Below are positions 54,118 to 62,577 of a stretch of DNA of 64,000 nucleotides, piece by piece. The first letter of the stretch is position 1, and every line of letters starts with the position of its first letter. Source of the DNA: an uncultured Neomegalonema sp. (GTDB lineage: Bacteria > Pseudomonadota > Alphaproteobacteria > Rhodobacterales > Rhodobacteraceae); the NCBI GenBank assembly GCA_937911325.1, contig CALDSD010000053.1, positions 1 through 64,000 of the forward strand, written 5' to 3'. The translations under genes were made by a program, and so were the position numbers. Below the pieces are notes generated by a model, which worked only from the letters and a program-made list of their open reading frames with translations, had not been told where the DNA came from and searched no databases.

Positions 54118-54852
54118 ATGCGCTCTGAAGATTGGCACTCGATCCTCAACTGGCGGCTTCTCGCCGGGTCCCACACCTTTCCGGGGCCTGACGGGGGTAC
54201 GTGCATAAACGAGGCCGCGGTCGTCGCGGCTGGGTTCGAGTATCGTGAAATCGTGTCGGTTTCGGATTGTCCGAAGTGTTTCTCACGCCCACTTGCTGCG
54301 TTCCTTATGGGCTTGAACGACGCGATGTCTGATCATCGACGCTCGCTTTTGACGCCATTCGTCGTTCGTTTGGCTGGATCGGTCGACGGCGCCATGATCG
54401 AACGGCGTCGGGCGGAGCTTCTGGTCGCGCAGGCGATGACGAGGCTCGCGCCGATGGCGATCGATATCGCCGCACCTGAACTTGACGCGCTTCCTTTGCG
54501 GCGCGCCTCACGGGCGCATGCGGCTGGTCACGCCCTGGTCTCCATCGGCGCCGCAAACACACGCCCCAACGACGGTCTCGAAGCCATTTTGCGAGCGTCG
54601 CATCGACTGGTCGACGCGCTCGACCGTCTGGAGCAGGATCTCGACACGCCCGAAGTGGTGTGTGAGAACGCCGGCGACGCGACGGCTGTCATCGGCGAAC
54701 GTATCGACCGCGACGAGTTTTGGTCCGCAACGGTCTCGATTGTTGATCAGGCGTTCGACCGAGGGGCTCAAGCTTCGCCGATCGAAACCGAGGTCATCGA
54801 ACGCAGAATGGCGCATGCGAAGCGTGCGTTCGCGGTGAGCGGCGCCGAATGA
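54118..54852 (+). CDS. Conserved protein of unknown function
   Basis: This 244-aa protein starts MRSEDWHSILNWRLLAGSHTFPGPDGGTCINEAAVVAAGFEYREI, followed by a CPKC pair and LNDAMSDHRRSLLTPFVVRLAGSVD. From memory, a similar block occurs in uncharacterised actinobacterial proteins; no function is known to me. The rest is helical. The ATG at 54118 has AAAGGA upstream. It stands alone on the plus strand between lipA and the Coq10-like gene. Confidence 0.75.
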   Translation: MRSEDWHSILNWRLLAGSHTFPGPDGGTCINEAAVVAAGFEYREIVSVSDCPKCFSRPLAAFLMGLNDAMSDHRRSLLTPFVVRLAGSVDGAMIERRRAELLVAQAMTRLAPMAIDIAAPELDALPLRRASRAHAAGHALVSIGAANTRPNDGLEAILRASHRLVDALDRLEQDLDTPEVVCENAGDATAVIGERIDRDEFWSATVSIVDQAFDRGAQASPIETEVIERRMAHAKRAFAVSGAE

Positions 54853-54898
54853 TCCTTATGGACGCGTCAGCGTTGGACCTGGCCGCCTACCCGCGCGG

Positions 54899-55915
54899 CT
54901 AGGTCGCCGCCTCGCCGGCGAGTTTGCTCTCTCGCGCCAAGCGCAGCTGGGCGAAGTCATCGCCCGCATGATAGCTTGAGCGCGTCAGAGGCGTCGCAGA
55001 CACCATCAGAAAGCCCTTCGAGTACGCCGCCTGTTCGTAGGAGCCAAACTCCTCAGGAGTGACGTAGCGCGCCACCGCGTGATGTTTGGGCGTCGGCTGC
55101 AGATACTGTCCGACGGTTAGAAAATCGATATCGGCGGCGCGCATGTCGTCCATGACCTGCAAGACAGCCTGCCGGTCTTCGCCAAGTCCCACCATAATGC
55201 CCGACTTCGTGAAAATCGCCGGATCAAGCTCTTTGACCTGTTGGAGAAGCCTCAGGGAGTGGAAGTAGCGCGCGCCGGGACGGACTTCCGGGTAAAGGCC
55301 AGGAACCGTTTCCAAATTGTGGTTGAAGACGTCCGGACAGGCGTCCACGACGATTTCGAGAGCGCCGTCCTTCCGAAGAAAGTCGGGCGTCAACACTTCG
55401 ATGGTCGTGCCCGGCCGTTTGCGCCGAACCGCCCGGATCGTCTGAGCAATGTGCTCCGCGCCGCCATCGGGCAAGTCGTCACGGTCGACGGAAGTGATTA
55501 CGACATGCTCAAGGCCCAGTTTGTCGACGGCCTGTGCGACCCGCGCAGGTTCGAACGGGTCAAGCGCGTCCGGTCGGCCAGTCGCAACATTGCAAAAAGT
55601 GCAGCCCCGAGTGCAGATCTCGCCCATGAGCATCATGGTCGCGTGGCCCTTGGACCAACACTCCCCGACATTTGGACAGCCGGCCTCCTGGCACACGGTC
55701 GACAGACCATGATCTTTGATCAGAGCCCGTGTTTCAAAGAAACCCTGCGAACTTGGCGCTTTGACACGGATCCAGCTGGGCTTCTTGGGCGACGCGTTGT
55801 CGCGACGGTGGGCTTTCTCCGGATGACGCTGGACGCGGTCGCTGAGATCGCGCGCCGCGCCGTCCTCTTCCGGCGTATTCGTCACGGGCGCTTCCGATGG
55901 GGTCGTCTGGGTCAT
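54899..55915 (-). CDS. lipA: Lipoyl synthase
   Basis: This radical-SAM enzyme inserts sulfur into octanoyl groups on E2 and H proteins. The 338-aa protein has the auxiliary cluster cysteines ([15 protein letters not shown]), the radical-SAM [10 protein letters not shown] and the C-terminal [10 protein letters not shown] serine motif. The N-terminal 40 residues are variable. Confidence 0.97.
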   Translation of the reverse strand: MTQTTPSEAPVTNTPEEDGAARDLSDRVQRHPEKAHRRDNASPKKPSWIRVKAPSSQGFFETRALIKDHGLSTVCQEAGCPNVGECWSKGHATMMLMGEICTRGCTFCNVATGRPDALDPFEPARVAQAVDKLGLEHVVITSVDRDDLPDGGAEHIAQTIRAVRRKRPGTTIEVLTPDFLRKDGALEIVVDACPDVFNHNLETVPGLYPEVRPGARYFHSLRLLQQVKELDPAIFTKSGIMVGLGEDRQAVLQVMDDMRAADIDFLTVGQYLQPTPKHHAVARYVTPEEFGSYEQAAYSKGFLMVSATPLTRSSYHAGDDFAQLRLARESKLAGEAAT

Positions 55916-55990
55916 TCCGAGCCTCCTTCCCCGCTTATATGCGCAGGCTCAACGCGTTTCAAAGCCTTGAGCCTGCGGCTAAAAGCCAGA

Positions 55991-56776
55991 TCAAAGCGCC
56001 GTCCAGCCGCCATCGACCGAAATCGACGTGCCCGTGATCGTATCTGCGCCCGGCGAGCACAGGAAAACAGCGGTTGCGCCCATCTGTTCGACGGTCGCGA
56101 ATTTCTTCATCCCCTGACGGTCGAGCATGACGTTTTCGATCACCCAATCCTTGTCTTTGCCGTGCGCCTTCATTTGCTCTTCAAGCTGACCCTCCACGAG
56201 AGGCGTCCAAACATATCCCGGGCAGATCGCATTGGCGGTGACGCCGAAATCCGCCCCTTCGAGCGCCGTCACCTTTGTAAAGCCGACAAGACCGTGTTTC
56301 GCCGCAACATAGGCGGACTTGAACGGCGACGCCGTCAAACCATGGGCAGAGGCGATGTTCACAAACCGCCCCCACCCTCTTGTCTTCATGCCGCGCAAGG
56401 CTGCGCGGGTCGTGTGAAACGAGGAATTCAGGTTCAAACTAATGATCAGGTCCCAGCGCTCTGGCGGGAAGTCCTCAATCTTTTCAACGTACTGAATGCC
56501 CGCGTTGTTCACGACGATATCGACTTGGCCGAACGTCGCCTCCGCCTGTTCGATCAGGCTGACACATTCTTCGGCCTTTGACAGGTCGCCTTTGATGTAA
56601 ACGCCTTGCACGCCATGCTCGGCGGCCAAGGCGGCGACAGCGTCGTTATGCGCGGCGTCGCCCGTATGATCGTTCATAACCACATGCGCGCCGGCTTTGG
56701 CGAGTTCCGTCAGAACGCCCAGCCCGATTCCGCTCGTCGAGCCGGTGATGACCGCGACTTTCCCCTTCAAACTCAT
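55991..56776 (-). CDS. bdhA: D-3-hydroxybutyrate dehydrogenase
   Basis: This 261-aa SDR closely fits 3-hydroxybutyrate dehydrogenase. It has TGSTSGIGLGVLTELAKAGAHVVMND, NNAGIQYVEKIEDFP, NIASAHGLTASPFKSAYVAAKHGLVGFTK with Ser, Tyr and Lys, and the substrate-lid ICPGYVWTPLVEGQLEEQMKAHG. It interconverts 3-hydroxybutyrate and acetoacetate in PHB metabolism. A TGC-N3-GCA site lies upstream. Confidence 0.93.
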   Translation of the reverse strand: MSLKGKVAVITGSTSGIGLGVLTELAKAGAHVVMNDHTGDAAHNDAVAALAAEHGVQGVYIKGDLSKAEECVSLIEQAEATFGQVDIVVNNAGIQYVEKIEDFPPERWDLIISLNLNSSFHTTRAALRGMKTRGWGRFVNIASAHGLTASPFKSAYVAAKHGLVGFTKVTALEGADFGVTANAICPGYVWTPLVEGQLEEQMKAHGKDKDWVIENVMLDRQGMKKFATVEQMGATAVFLCSPGADTITGTSISVDGGWTAL

Positions 56777-56838
56777 AACGCGCTCCTTTCAGATGCTCAT
56801 TCAAACTGCGTCCCTACCCGCTTAACACGCAGGATATG

Positions 56839-56849
56839 CTGCACTGCAA
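56839..56849. promoter_or_regulatory. PhaR-like TGC-N3-GCA site upstream of bdhA
   Basis: CTGCACTGCAA matches the CTGC-N3-GCAG operator described for alphaproteobacterial PhaR (PHB regulators) at all but the last position. It lies about 65 nt before the bdhA start. Short motifs arise by chance, so this is tentative. Confidence 0.3.
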
Positions 56850-56919
56850 GACGCAAGCTCGTGCAATGACCGTGAAGACGGCGCCTCGCGCGGGAAAATG
56901 GGGACGGTCTGGCCCCAGT

Positions 56920-57933
56920 CTAAGGGTCGTCCGCGCTGTGAGAGTTCGGCTGGTATCCTCCCCCCAGCAGGAACTCGGCTTCTTCCGCAGTGGAGGGGCG
57001 ACCCAGAGCCTCGTTTCGATGCGGAAACCGGCCAAACCGACGGATCAGGTCCCGGTGCGCCTCGGCGTGACGAACCCCTTCTTGCTCGGAGCGTAGACGT
57101 TCCGAGATCAAGGAGACACAAAGATCCTGATCCTCAAGAACCTCGGAATGCTCAAGCGGAAGGTAGAACATCATCCGCTCAGGCTCTGGCGTTTGAAGGT
57201 CGAACCCATTCGAAATCGCTTCAAGCGCGACCGCCCTCGCCTTGGCGTCCGTTGCGAAGGCTTTGGAATGGTCGCGGAACATGTTTCTTGGAAACTGATC
57301 CAATGCGATGATCAGGGCCAAAGCGCCCGCCGGAGTGGCCTGCCAGGCGTCTAGATCCCCACGAGCGGCGGCCTGATAAACAGAAGTGAAACGATCAAGG
57401 ATCGCCTGATCGACGCCAGGGTCGGTTTTGAACCAGCCCGTTCGGCCGACTTCATTGAGCCAGAAGGCGAGCACGCCGGCTCCGGCGAGATCGACCGAGA
57501 TCATCTCGACATGATCGCCGAGCTTTATCTCCCCTCCCTCGAGAACGCGACAGCACGCACCGCCGCGCCAATCAGGCGTCAACGCGGCGGTCAGCCCCTG
57601 AACCTGCGCATCCATACGGTCGCAAGGTTCACACTCCATGCTGACTTCGAGCAGCGCCTCCCCGAGACGGATCTTCGCCCCGCTGCGCCGCGGGTTTTCG
57701 ACGCCCCGCACCAGGAAGTTCGTTCGCCGAACGCTCCAGTCGATTTCAGTGCGGTTGATCTGCGCAAGCGCCGCACGCCACTGGTGTTCGAACAGGAGGG
57801 TGACCTTCCGATTGGTCATCAGCCCGCCGCGATCGCCTTCAAGGCCGGCGTTGACGTCGATGCGCCCCGCCGTGAGCGTCTCAATCGGACCGCGAGCGCG
57901 ATCGTGGCGCGCTATTCCAATCAACTCGCCCAT
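56920..57933 (-). CDS. MOSC domain - DUF924 fusion protein
   Basis: This 337-aa protein joins two families. Residues about 1-145 are a MOSC domain (molybdenum-cofactor-sulfurase C-terminal type) with LEGDRGG and CEPCDRM (Cys101, Cys104), the pair used for sulfur or metal ligation. Residues about 150-325 are DUF924: VLAFWLNEVGRTGWFKTDP, LDQFPRNMFRD at about 211-221, MMFYLPLEHSE and RFGRFPHRNEALGRPSTAEE. The frame is continuous, with no sign of sequencing error. MOSC proteins move sulfur or oxidise hydroxylaminopurines; DUF924 function is unknown. Confidence 0.9.
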   Translation of the reverse strand: MGELIGIARHDRARGPIETLTAGRIDVNAGLEGDRGGLMTNRKVTLLFEHQWRAALAQINRTEIDWSVRRTNFLVRGVENPRRSGAKIRLGEALLEVSMECEPCDRMDAQVQGLTAALTPDWRGGACCRVLEGGEIKLGDHVEMISVDLAGAGVLAFWLNEVGRTGWFKTDPGVDQAILDRFTSVYQAAARGDLDAWQATPAGALALIIALDQFPRNMFRDHSKAFATDAKARAVALEAISNGFDLQTPEPERMMFYLPLEHSEVLEDQDLCVSLISERLRSEQEGVRHAEAHRDLIRRFGRFPHRNEALGRPSTAEEAEFLLGGGYQPNSHSADDP

Positions 57934-57942
57934 CAGATGATC

Positions 57943-59289
57943 CTAGCGGTCTGCGACAAAGGGAGCATCCTGCGATTTATCGCTCTGAGTGTCTTCGTCA
58001 TCATCGTCTTGAGCAGCTTCTTCCATTTGCTCAATGACGACTTCCTGTGAAATTTCCGCGGCGACTGGCGTCAGCCGAGGGGTCACCACCTGGAACGGAC
58101 TGGTGTCGGCGACATCGATTGTCGGCCGCTGGGTCATACGGAAGATGCCGTAAGCACCGATGAACCCCATCATCGCCGCGATGAAGATCCAAAAGCCGGC
58201 GTTTCCGATCTGCGACTCCATCAAGTAACCGACGATGACGGGGCCGCCCATCGCGCCAACCCCGTTGAAGAAGACGATCCCACCGCTCGCCGACGCCATT
58301 TGATCATGTTCGAGAAAGTCGTTCGTGTGGGCGATGAGCAACCCGTAAAGCGGGTTCGCCAATCCACCAAGAACGGCCGCGGCGGGGTAGATCACGTAGA
58401 TATCGAACCCATAAAGGGTCCCTAAAACGGTTGTCCCGCTGGTCGCGGCCCACACGCAGGCGATTCCGCCTGACAAAGCGACCAAGACGATCAACTGGCG
58501 TCGGTCCATCCGGTCTGACAACCAGCCCAACGGAACTTGGGTCAGCATCGCGCCGCCGTACATCACCGTGAGGAAGATCGAGATCTCCGCGACGCTCAGT
58601 CCGGAGCGCCCGGCATAGATCGCGCCCATCCCGAACATGGCTGAAAAGACCGCCCCTAGAAGGAACGACCCGACGCTCCCCAGAGGCGACGCGTCCAGCA
58701 GCTGGCGCAACGTCATCGGGCGAGCGGTCTCATAGAGCGGCGCCGGCGACACGCTGAGCAGAATAGGTGCGAAGGAGATCGACACGAGAACCGATATGAG
58801 AACGAAGAGCTCATATCCCTCCGGATCGCCGACGTTCAGCAATTGCTGCCCTACAACGATGCCGAACATCTGGAAAAACATGTAAGTCGACAGCGCTGTT
58901 CCGCGGTTCTCGTTTGAAGAGCCGTCATTGATCCAGCTTTCACTGACGATGTAGATGCCTGAAAAGCAGAAGCCGACAATGAAGCGCAGAACAAACCAAA
59001 CCCATGGGTCGACGATCGCCGCGTAGATGATGAACGCGGCGGAAACGAGCGAAGCGAGCGCTGCGAACACCCTGACATGGCCGACACGCCGCAGCAGATA
59101 CGGCGTCACCTGCGAGCCGCCCAGAAAGCCGGCGAAATACGCGGCCGACACATAGCCGAAGATCTCAGTCGTGAAGCTCGGCTCGCTCGCTGCGCGGACC
59201 CCGATAAGCGACCCCTGGAGCGCGTTGCCCACCATCAGAAGCAGCATGCCCAGGAACAGCGCCCACATATTTCGCATCACGTCGAACAT
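57943..59289 (-). CDS. MFS transporter
   Basis: This 448-aa protein has about 12 membrane segments and the MFS loop motif GWLSDRMDRRQLIVL between segments 8 and 9 or 2 and 3 of a half. QGSLIGVRAASEPSF and FGYVSAAYFAGFLGGSQ near the start resemble the YcaD-like sugar/drug group. An acidic C-terminal tail (DDDDEDTQSDK) is cytoplasmic. The substrate is unknown. It ends 10 nt before the MOSC-DUF924 start. Confidence 0.9.
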   Translation of the reverse strand: MFDVMRNMWALFLGMLLLMVGNALQGSLIGVRAASEPSFTTEIFGYVSAAYFAGFLGGSQVTPYLLRRVGHVRVFAALASLVSAAFIIYAAIVDPWVWFVLRFIVGFCFSGIYIVSESWINDGSSNENRGTALSTYMFFQMFGIVVGQQLLNVGDPEGYELFVLISVLVSISFAPILLSVSPAPLYETARPMTLRQLLDASPLGSVGSFLLGAVFSAMFGMGAIYAGRSGLSVAEISIFLTVMYGGAMLTQVPLGWLSDRMDRRQLIVLVALSGGIACVWAATSGTTVLGTLYGFDIYVIYPAAAVLGGLANPLYGLLIAHTNDFLEHDQMASASGGIVFFNGVGAMGGPVIVGYLMESQIGNAGFWIFIAAMMGFIGAYGIFRMTQRPTIDVADTSPFQVVTPRLTPVAAEISQEVVIEQMEEAAQDDDDEDTQSDKSQDAPFVADR

Positions 59290-59409
59290 GCCTGCTCCTT
59301 CGCGGCGATGGGTTCGAAAAGCTCGTGCGATCCGCCTAAGCTCAAGCGGTCAATCACGCTTCCCTGTCTGCGGCGCCGGCGCGTCGGTTTCGACCTCCGA
59401 AGCGGCAGC

Positions 59410-60447
59410 CTAGGGGAGCAAGAGGGACGAGTCTCCATAGGAAAAAAACCGGTAGCGCTTGGAGATTGCGTGCCCGTAGACCTCGCGCATGCGCTCCACC
59501 CCCATCAAGGCGCTCACCAGCATCAAGAGCGTAGACTTGGGGAGGTGAAAATTCGTCATCAAACCATCGATCCCCCGGAACTCGTAACCCGGGGTGATAA
59601 AGATGTCGGTTGCGCCCGCCCAATCGGAAAACCGACGATCGTCGCCAGCAGCGGTCTCCAGGACGCGCAGCGCCGTGGTGCCCACCGCGATGATCCGACG
59701 ACCCTGTTCTCGGGCCCTGTTTAACCGGGCTGCAGTCTCCGCGGTAATCTGCCCGACCTCTGAGTGCATCTTGTGCTCGGAGATCTCGTCAACCTTCACC
59801 GGCAAGAACGTCCCCGCGCCAACATGCAGCGTCACTGTCGCTCGCTCTATTCCGCGATCATCAAGAGCTGAAACCAGCGCTTCGTCGAAATGCAAAGCAG
59901 CCGTTGGGGCTGCGACGGCGCCCTCTTTCTCGGCGAAGACGGTCTGATAATCGCGCCGGTCCTGCGCGTCAGCAGCGCGTCTGCGCGCGATATAGGGCGG
60001 AAGCGGCATCGCCCCGACCGAATTGATCTCAGCATCGAGCGCCGGTCCCGCGAGGTTGAACCGCAGCGTAACGACCCCTTCCTGGTCTTTGGTCGCGACG
60101 TCTGCGACGAGCGAGCCAAACGAAATCTGATCTCCTACTGAAAGTCGCTTCCCTGGCCGCGCTAAACAACGCCAGCAATCGGGCTCGACGCGTTCGATGA
60201 GCGTGGCGTCGACTTTAACGGTGGACCCTTCCCTGCTTCGCTTTCCAACGAGTTGCGCTGGGATGACCTTCGTGTTGTTGAAAACCAGCAGATCGTCAGG
60301 ACGCAGCACCGAAGGGAGGTCGCCAATTGTTTGATCCGAGAGGGTTTGTGGCGTCGCGACGAGCAGCTTCGCCAGACACCGTGGTTCAATTGGGCGCAAG
60401 GCGATCAGATCTTCAGGCAGCTCGTAATCAAACTCTTCGAGACGCAC
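59410..60447 (-). CDS. queA: S-adenosylmethionine:tRNA ribosyltransferase-isomerase QueA
   Basis: This enzyme makes epoxyqueuosine in tRNA. It has LEEFDYELPEDLIALRPIEPR at the start, DLLVFNNTKVIPAQL, LHVGAGTFLPVKVDEISEHKMHSE and TNFHLPKSTLLMLVSAL, all QueA hallmarks. Two in-frame GTG starts exist at 60459 and 60447; the second has CGGAG at a better distance. No tgt gene follows. Confidence 0.96.
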   Translation of the reverse strand: MRLEEFDYELPEDLIALRPIEPRCLAKLLVATPQTLSDQTIGDLPSVLRPDDLLVFNNTKVIPAQLVGKRSREGSTVKVDATLIERVEPDCWRCLARPGKRLSVGDQISFGSLVADVATKDQEGVVTLRFNLAGPALDAEINSVGAMPLPPYIARRRAADAQDRRDYQTVFAEKEGAVAAPTAALHFDEALVSALDDRGIERATVTLHVGAGTFLPVKVDEISEHKMHSEVGQITAETAARLNRAREQGRRIIAVGTTALRVLETAAGDDRRFSDWAGATDIFITPGYEFRGIDGLMTNFHLPKSTLLMLVSALMGVERMREVYGHAISKRYRFFSYGDSSLLLP

Positions 60448-60550
60448 GGTTCCAACCACTCCGAAGCAACACGACCGCGCTCAGCTAACCCGGTCCGGCG
60501 GAGAAGTCACTCTCGCCTGCGCGCCGCGTCATGTCGAAAAGGCCAGAGTC

Positions 60551-60578
60551 AAAAAAAGCGCGGCTCTGAGCGCCGCGC
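60551..60578 (-). terminator. Rho-independent terminator after the periplasmic cyclophilin gene
   Basis: On the minus strand a perfect 7-bp stem, GCGCGGC with GCCGCGC and a 7-nt loop, is followed by seven T residues. It lies 28 nt after the cyclophilin stop and separates it from queA. Confidence 0.92.
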
Positions 60579-60605
60579 CTGTTGATCGCCGAGAGGGGGC
60601 CGAAC

Positions 60606-61214
60606 CTACTGGGCCGCAGCCAGCGTGACGCTGATCATCCGATCTGGATTGTCGACTGCGCCGCCTTGCCCCTCTCCGAGTTTTATGGCGTCGACGACAT
60701 CCATGCCCTCGATGACTTGACCAACGATGGTGTACTGACCGTTCAAGTGGGGGGCTTCTTCGAACATGATAAAGAACTGGCTGTTTGCGCTGTGCTCATA
60801 GCTGGTGCGCGCCATTCCGACGACTCCACGCTCAAATCGGGTGCCGGTGAACTCCGACCTCAGATCCTCTTTGTCCGAGCCGCCCGTGCCGTTGCCGTTC
60901 TGGCCATCGCCGGTCTGGGCCATGAAGCCCGGGATCACCCGATGAAACGGAACATCGTTATAGAACCCCTCTGCGGCGAGCTCCTTTAGTCGCGCAGCGT
61001 GGTTGGGCGCGAGATCGGGGCGCAACTGCAGGACGATTGTGCCAGTTCGCTCCGGCGTGTCGTCCGAGACGCTTTCGTATCCGAGGCCCACCTCGATCAG
61101 CAGGGTATTCTCCGGATCCGGGATCTCGACGGCCGCGGCCGCCCATCCCATCGAAATGGCGAGCGCGAGCCCTCCCCAGAATGCTGTCAAACGCTTGTTT
61201 GCGCCGTCGATCAT
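60606..61214 (-). CDS. Exported cyclophilin-type peptidyl-prolyl isomerase
   Basis: This 202-aa protein has a signal peptide or anchor (KRLTAFWGGLALAISMGWAAAAVEIP) and a cyclophilin domain with FHRVIPGFMAQTGDG, NSQFFIMFEE and GQYTIVGQVIEGMDVVDAI. It folds proteins in the periplasm. The ATG at 61214 is preceded by AAGAAGGTG at 7 nt. The next gene upstream encodes a cytosolic paralogue. Confidence 0.93.
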   Translation of the reverse strand: MIDGANKRLTAFWGGLALAISMGWAAAAVEIPDPENTLLIEVGLGYESVSDDTPERTGTIVLQLRPDLAPNHAARLKELAAEGFYNDVPFHRVIPGFMAQTGDGQNGNGTGGSDKEDLRSEFTGTRFERGVVGMARTSYEHSANSQFFIMFEEAPHLNGQYTIVGQVIEGMDVVDAIKLGEGQGGAVDNPDRMISVTLAAAQ

Positions 61215-61323
61215 GATGTTCACCTTCTTTCGTAATTCCACGCACGGCCGCTCTTCAGCGTTCAGTTCGACTGAAATATGGCCTACGGGCGTCGAGACCG
61301 GATCGCGCTAAGGTCGGACCGCG

Positions 61324-61854
61324 CTACGCGTCGTCGGCGGCGACCCGAACTTTGATCATCCGATCTCGGGGGGCGGGAACCGATCCCCCTTGGCCAACGC
61401 CGCGCTTGATGGCGTCAACGGTCTCCATTCCGGAGATCACGCGACCAAAGACCGTGTACTGGCCGTTCAGGAAGTGAGATTCCGCGAAGGTGATAAAGAA
61501 CTGGCTGTTGGCGCTGTCAGGGTTCTGCGCCCGAGCCATGCCGACGACGCCCCGATCGAACGGCAGTCGCGAAAACTCCGCCTTGACGTTTGGCTTGTCG
61601 GACCCTCCGGTCCCGTCGCCCCGCTGTCCATCGCCGGTTTGCGCCATGAAGCCCTCGATCACCCGATGAAAAGGCACGTTGTCGTAGTAGCCCTCCCGCG
61701 CGAGCGCTTTGACCTGCGCGACGTGGTTGGGCGCGATGTCGGGCATCAACTCGATCGCGACGTCGCCAGAATTTGACGGCGACGCGGCGTCTTCACTGTC
61801 GTATCCCAAGCCGACTTCGATGATCAGCGTGTTCTCGGGGTCATTGTATTCCAC
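61324..61854 (-). CDS. Cytosolic cyclophilin-type peptidyl-prolyl isomerase
   Basis: This 176-aa cyclophilin has FHRVIEGFMAQTGDGQRGDGTGGSD, GVVGMARAQNPDSANSQFFITF and GQYTVFGRVISGMETVDAI and no signal peptide. It begins at a GTG. It shares with the exported paralogue an unusual opening, DPENTLIIEVGLGYDSE. The pair looks like a tandem duplication. Confidence 0.94.
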   Translation of the reverse strand: MEYNDPENTLIIEVGLGYDSEDAASPSNSGDVAIELMPDIAPNHVAQVKALAREGYYDNVPFHRVIEGFMAQTGDGQRGDGTGGSDKPNVKAEFSRLPFDRGVVGMARAQNPDSANSQFFITFAESHFLNGQYTVFGRVISGMETVDAIKRGVGQGGSVPAPRDRMIKVRVAADDA

Positions 61855-61914
61855 GGGCTACTCCCAGATGTTCTTGAACGGGCGCTATCGCCCGATTGGA
61901 CGCCTGTTGCAAGG

Positions 61915-62418
61915 TCAGCGTTGCGCGCCGACTTTGGCGATGAGCTGTTCGCCAACCTGCGCAGGCACAAAGCTGGATACGTCGCCGCCCAGCCGCGCAA
62001 TCTCCTTCACCAGCCGAGATGCGATCGCCTGATGGTTGGCGTCGGCCATCAGAAAGACCATTTCGATCTCGTCGTTGAGCGCGCGGTTCATTCCAACCAT
62101 CTGAAACTCGTACTCGAAGTCTGAAACTGCGCGAAGCCCGCGTATGATCACGCTCGCCTCACACTGTTCCGCAAAGCTCATCAGCAGGTTTTCAAAGGGT
62201 TTCACCTCGATGACGACGCCAGAGGCGCGTGCAATCTCGGCTGTTTCTTGCTCCAGCATCTGAACCCGTTCTTCGAGGTCGAACATCGGTCCCTTGTCGC
62301 GATTGATCGCGACCCCGATCACCAGATGATCCACGAGCCGAACGCTGCGGCGGATGATGTCGAGATGTCCCAGCGTGACTGGGTCGAATGTGCCAGGGTA
62401 AAGACCCGTTCGCTTCAT
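61915..62418 (-). CDS. coaD: Phosphopantetheine adenylyltransferase
   Basis: This enzyme carries out the penultimate step of CoA synthesis. The 167-aa protein has YPGTFDPVTLGHLDIIRRS with the nucleotide-binding TxGH-like site, IRGLRAVSDFEYEFQMVGMNR and the SRLVKEIARLGGDVSSFVP end. It is followed by the two cyclophilins, a common order. Confidence 0.97.
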   Translation of the reverse strand: MKRTGLYPGTFDPVTLGHLDIIRRSVRLVDHLVIGVAINRDKGPMFDLEERVQMLEQETAEIARASGVVIEVKPFENLLMSFAEQCEASVIIRGLRAVSDFEYEFQMVGMNRALNDEIEMVFLMADANHQAIASRLVKEIARLGGDVSSFVPAQVGEQLIAKVGAQR

Positions 62419-62550
62419 GCCGCTCTCCTTCTCCCCGCGAGCAACGTAGATGCCGCGGCGCTCCGTTCTTCATCGCGGGGCCAGGCTCAGCGCAGCCTTG
62501 CGTCGCGCATGCCGAGGGTCAAGAGCCCGCGCAATTTTGTTGCTCCACTC

Positions 62551-62577
62551 GATCGGATTTTGAGCGAAAATCCGATC
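62551..62577 (-). terminator. Perfect 11-bp hairpin abutting the pentapeptide gene stop
   Basis: Arms 62551-62561 and 62567-62577 are exact inverted repeats (GATCGGATTTT and its complement) around a 5-nt loop. The hairpin starts at the base after the stop codon of the pentapeptide gene. It is likely a transcript end or stabiliser; no T-run follows beyond the arm. Confidence 0.55.

Noticed and set aside
54849-54902. A 17-codon ORF overlapping the stop of the unknown gene as ATGA
   Set aside because: Too short, runs into the end of lipA on the other strand, and has no ribosome-binding site of its own.
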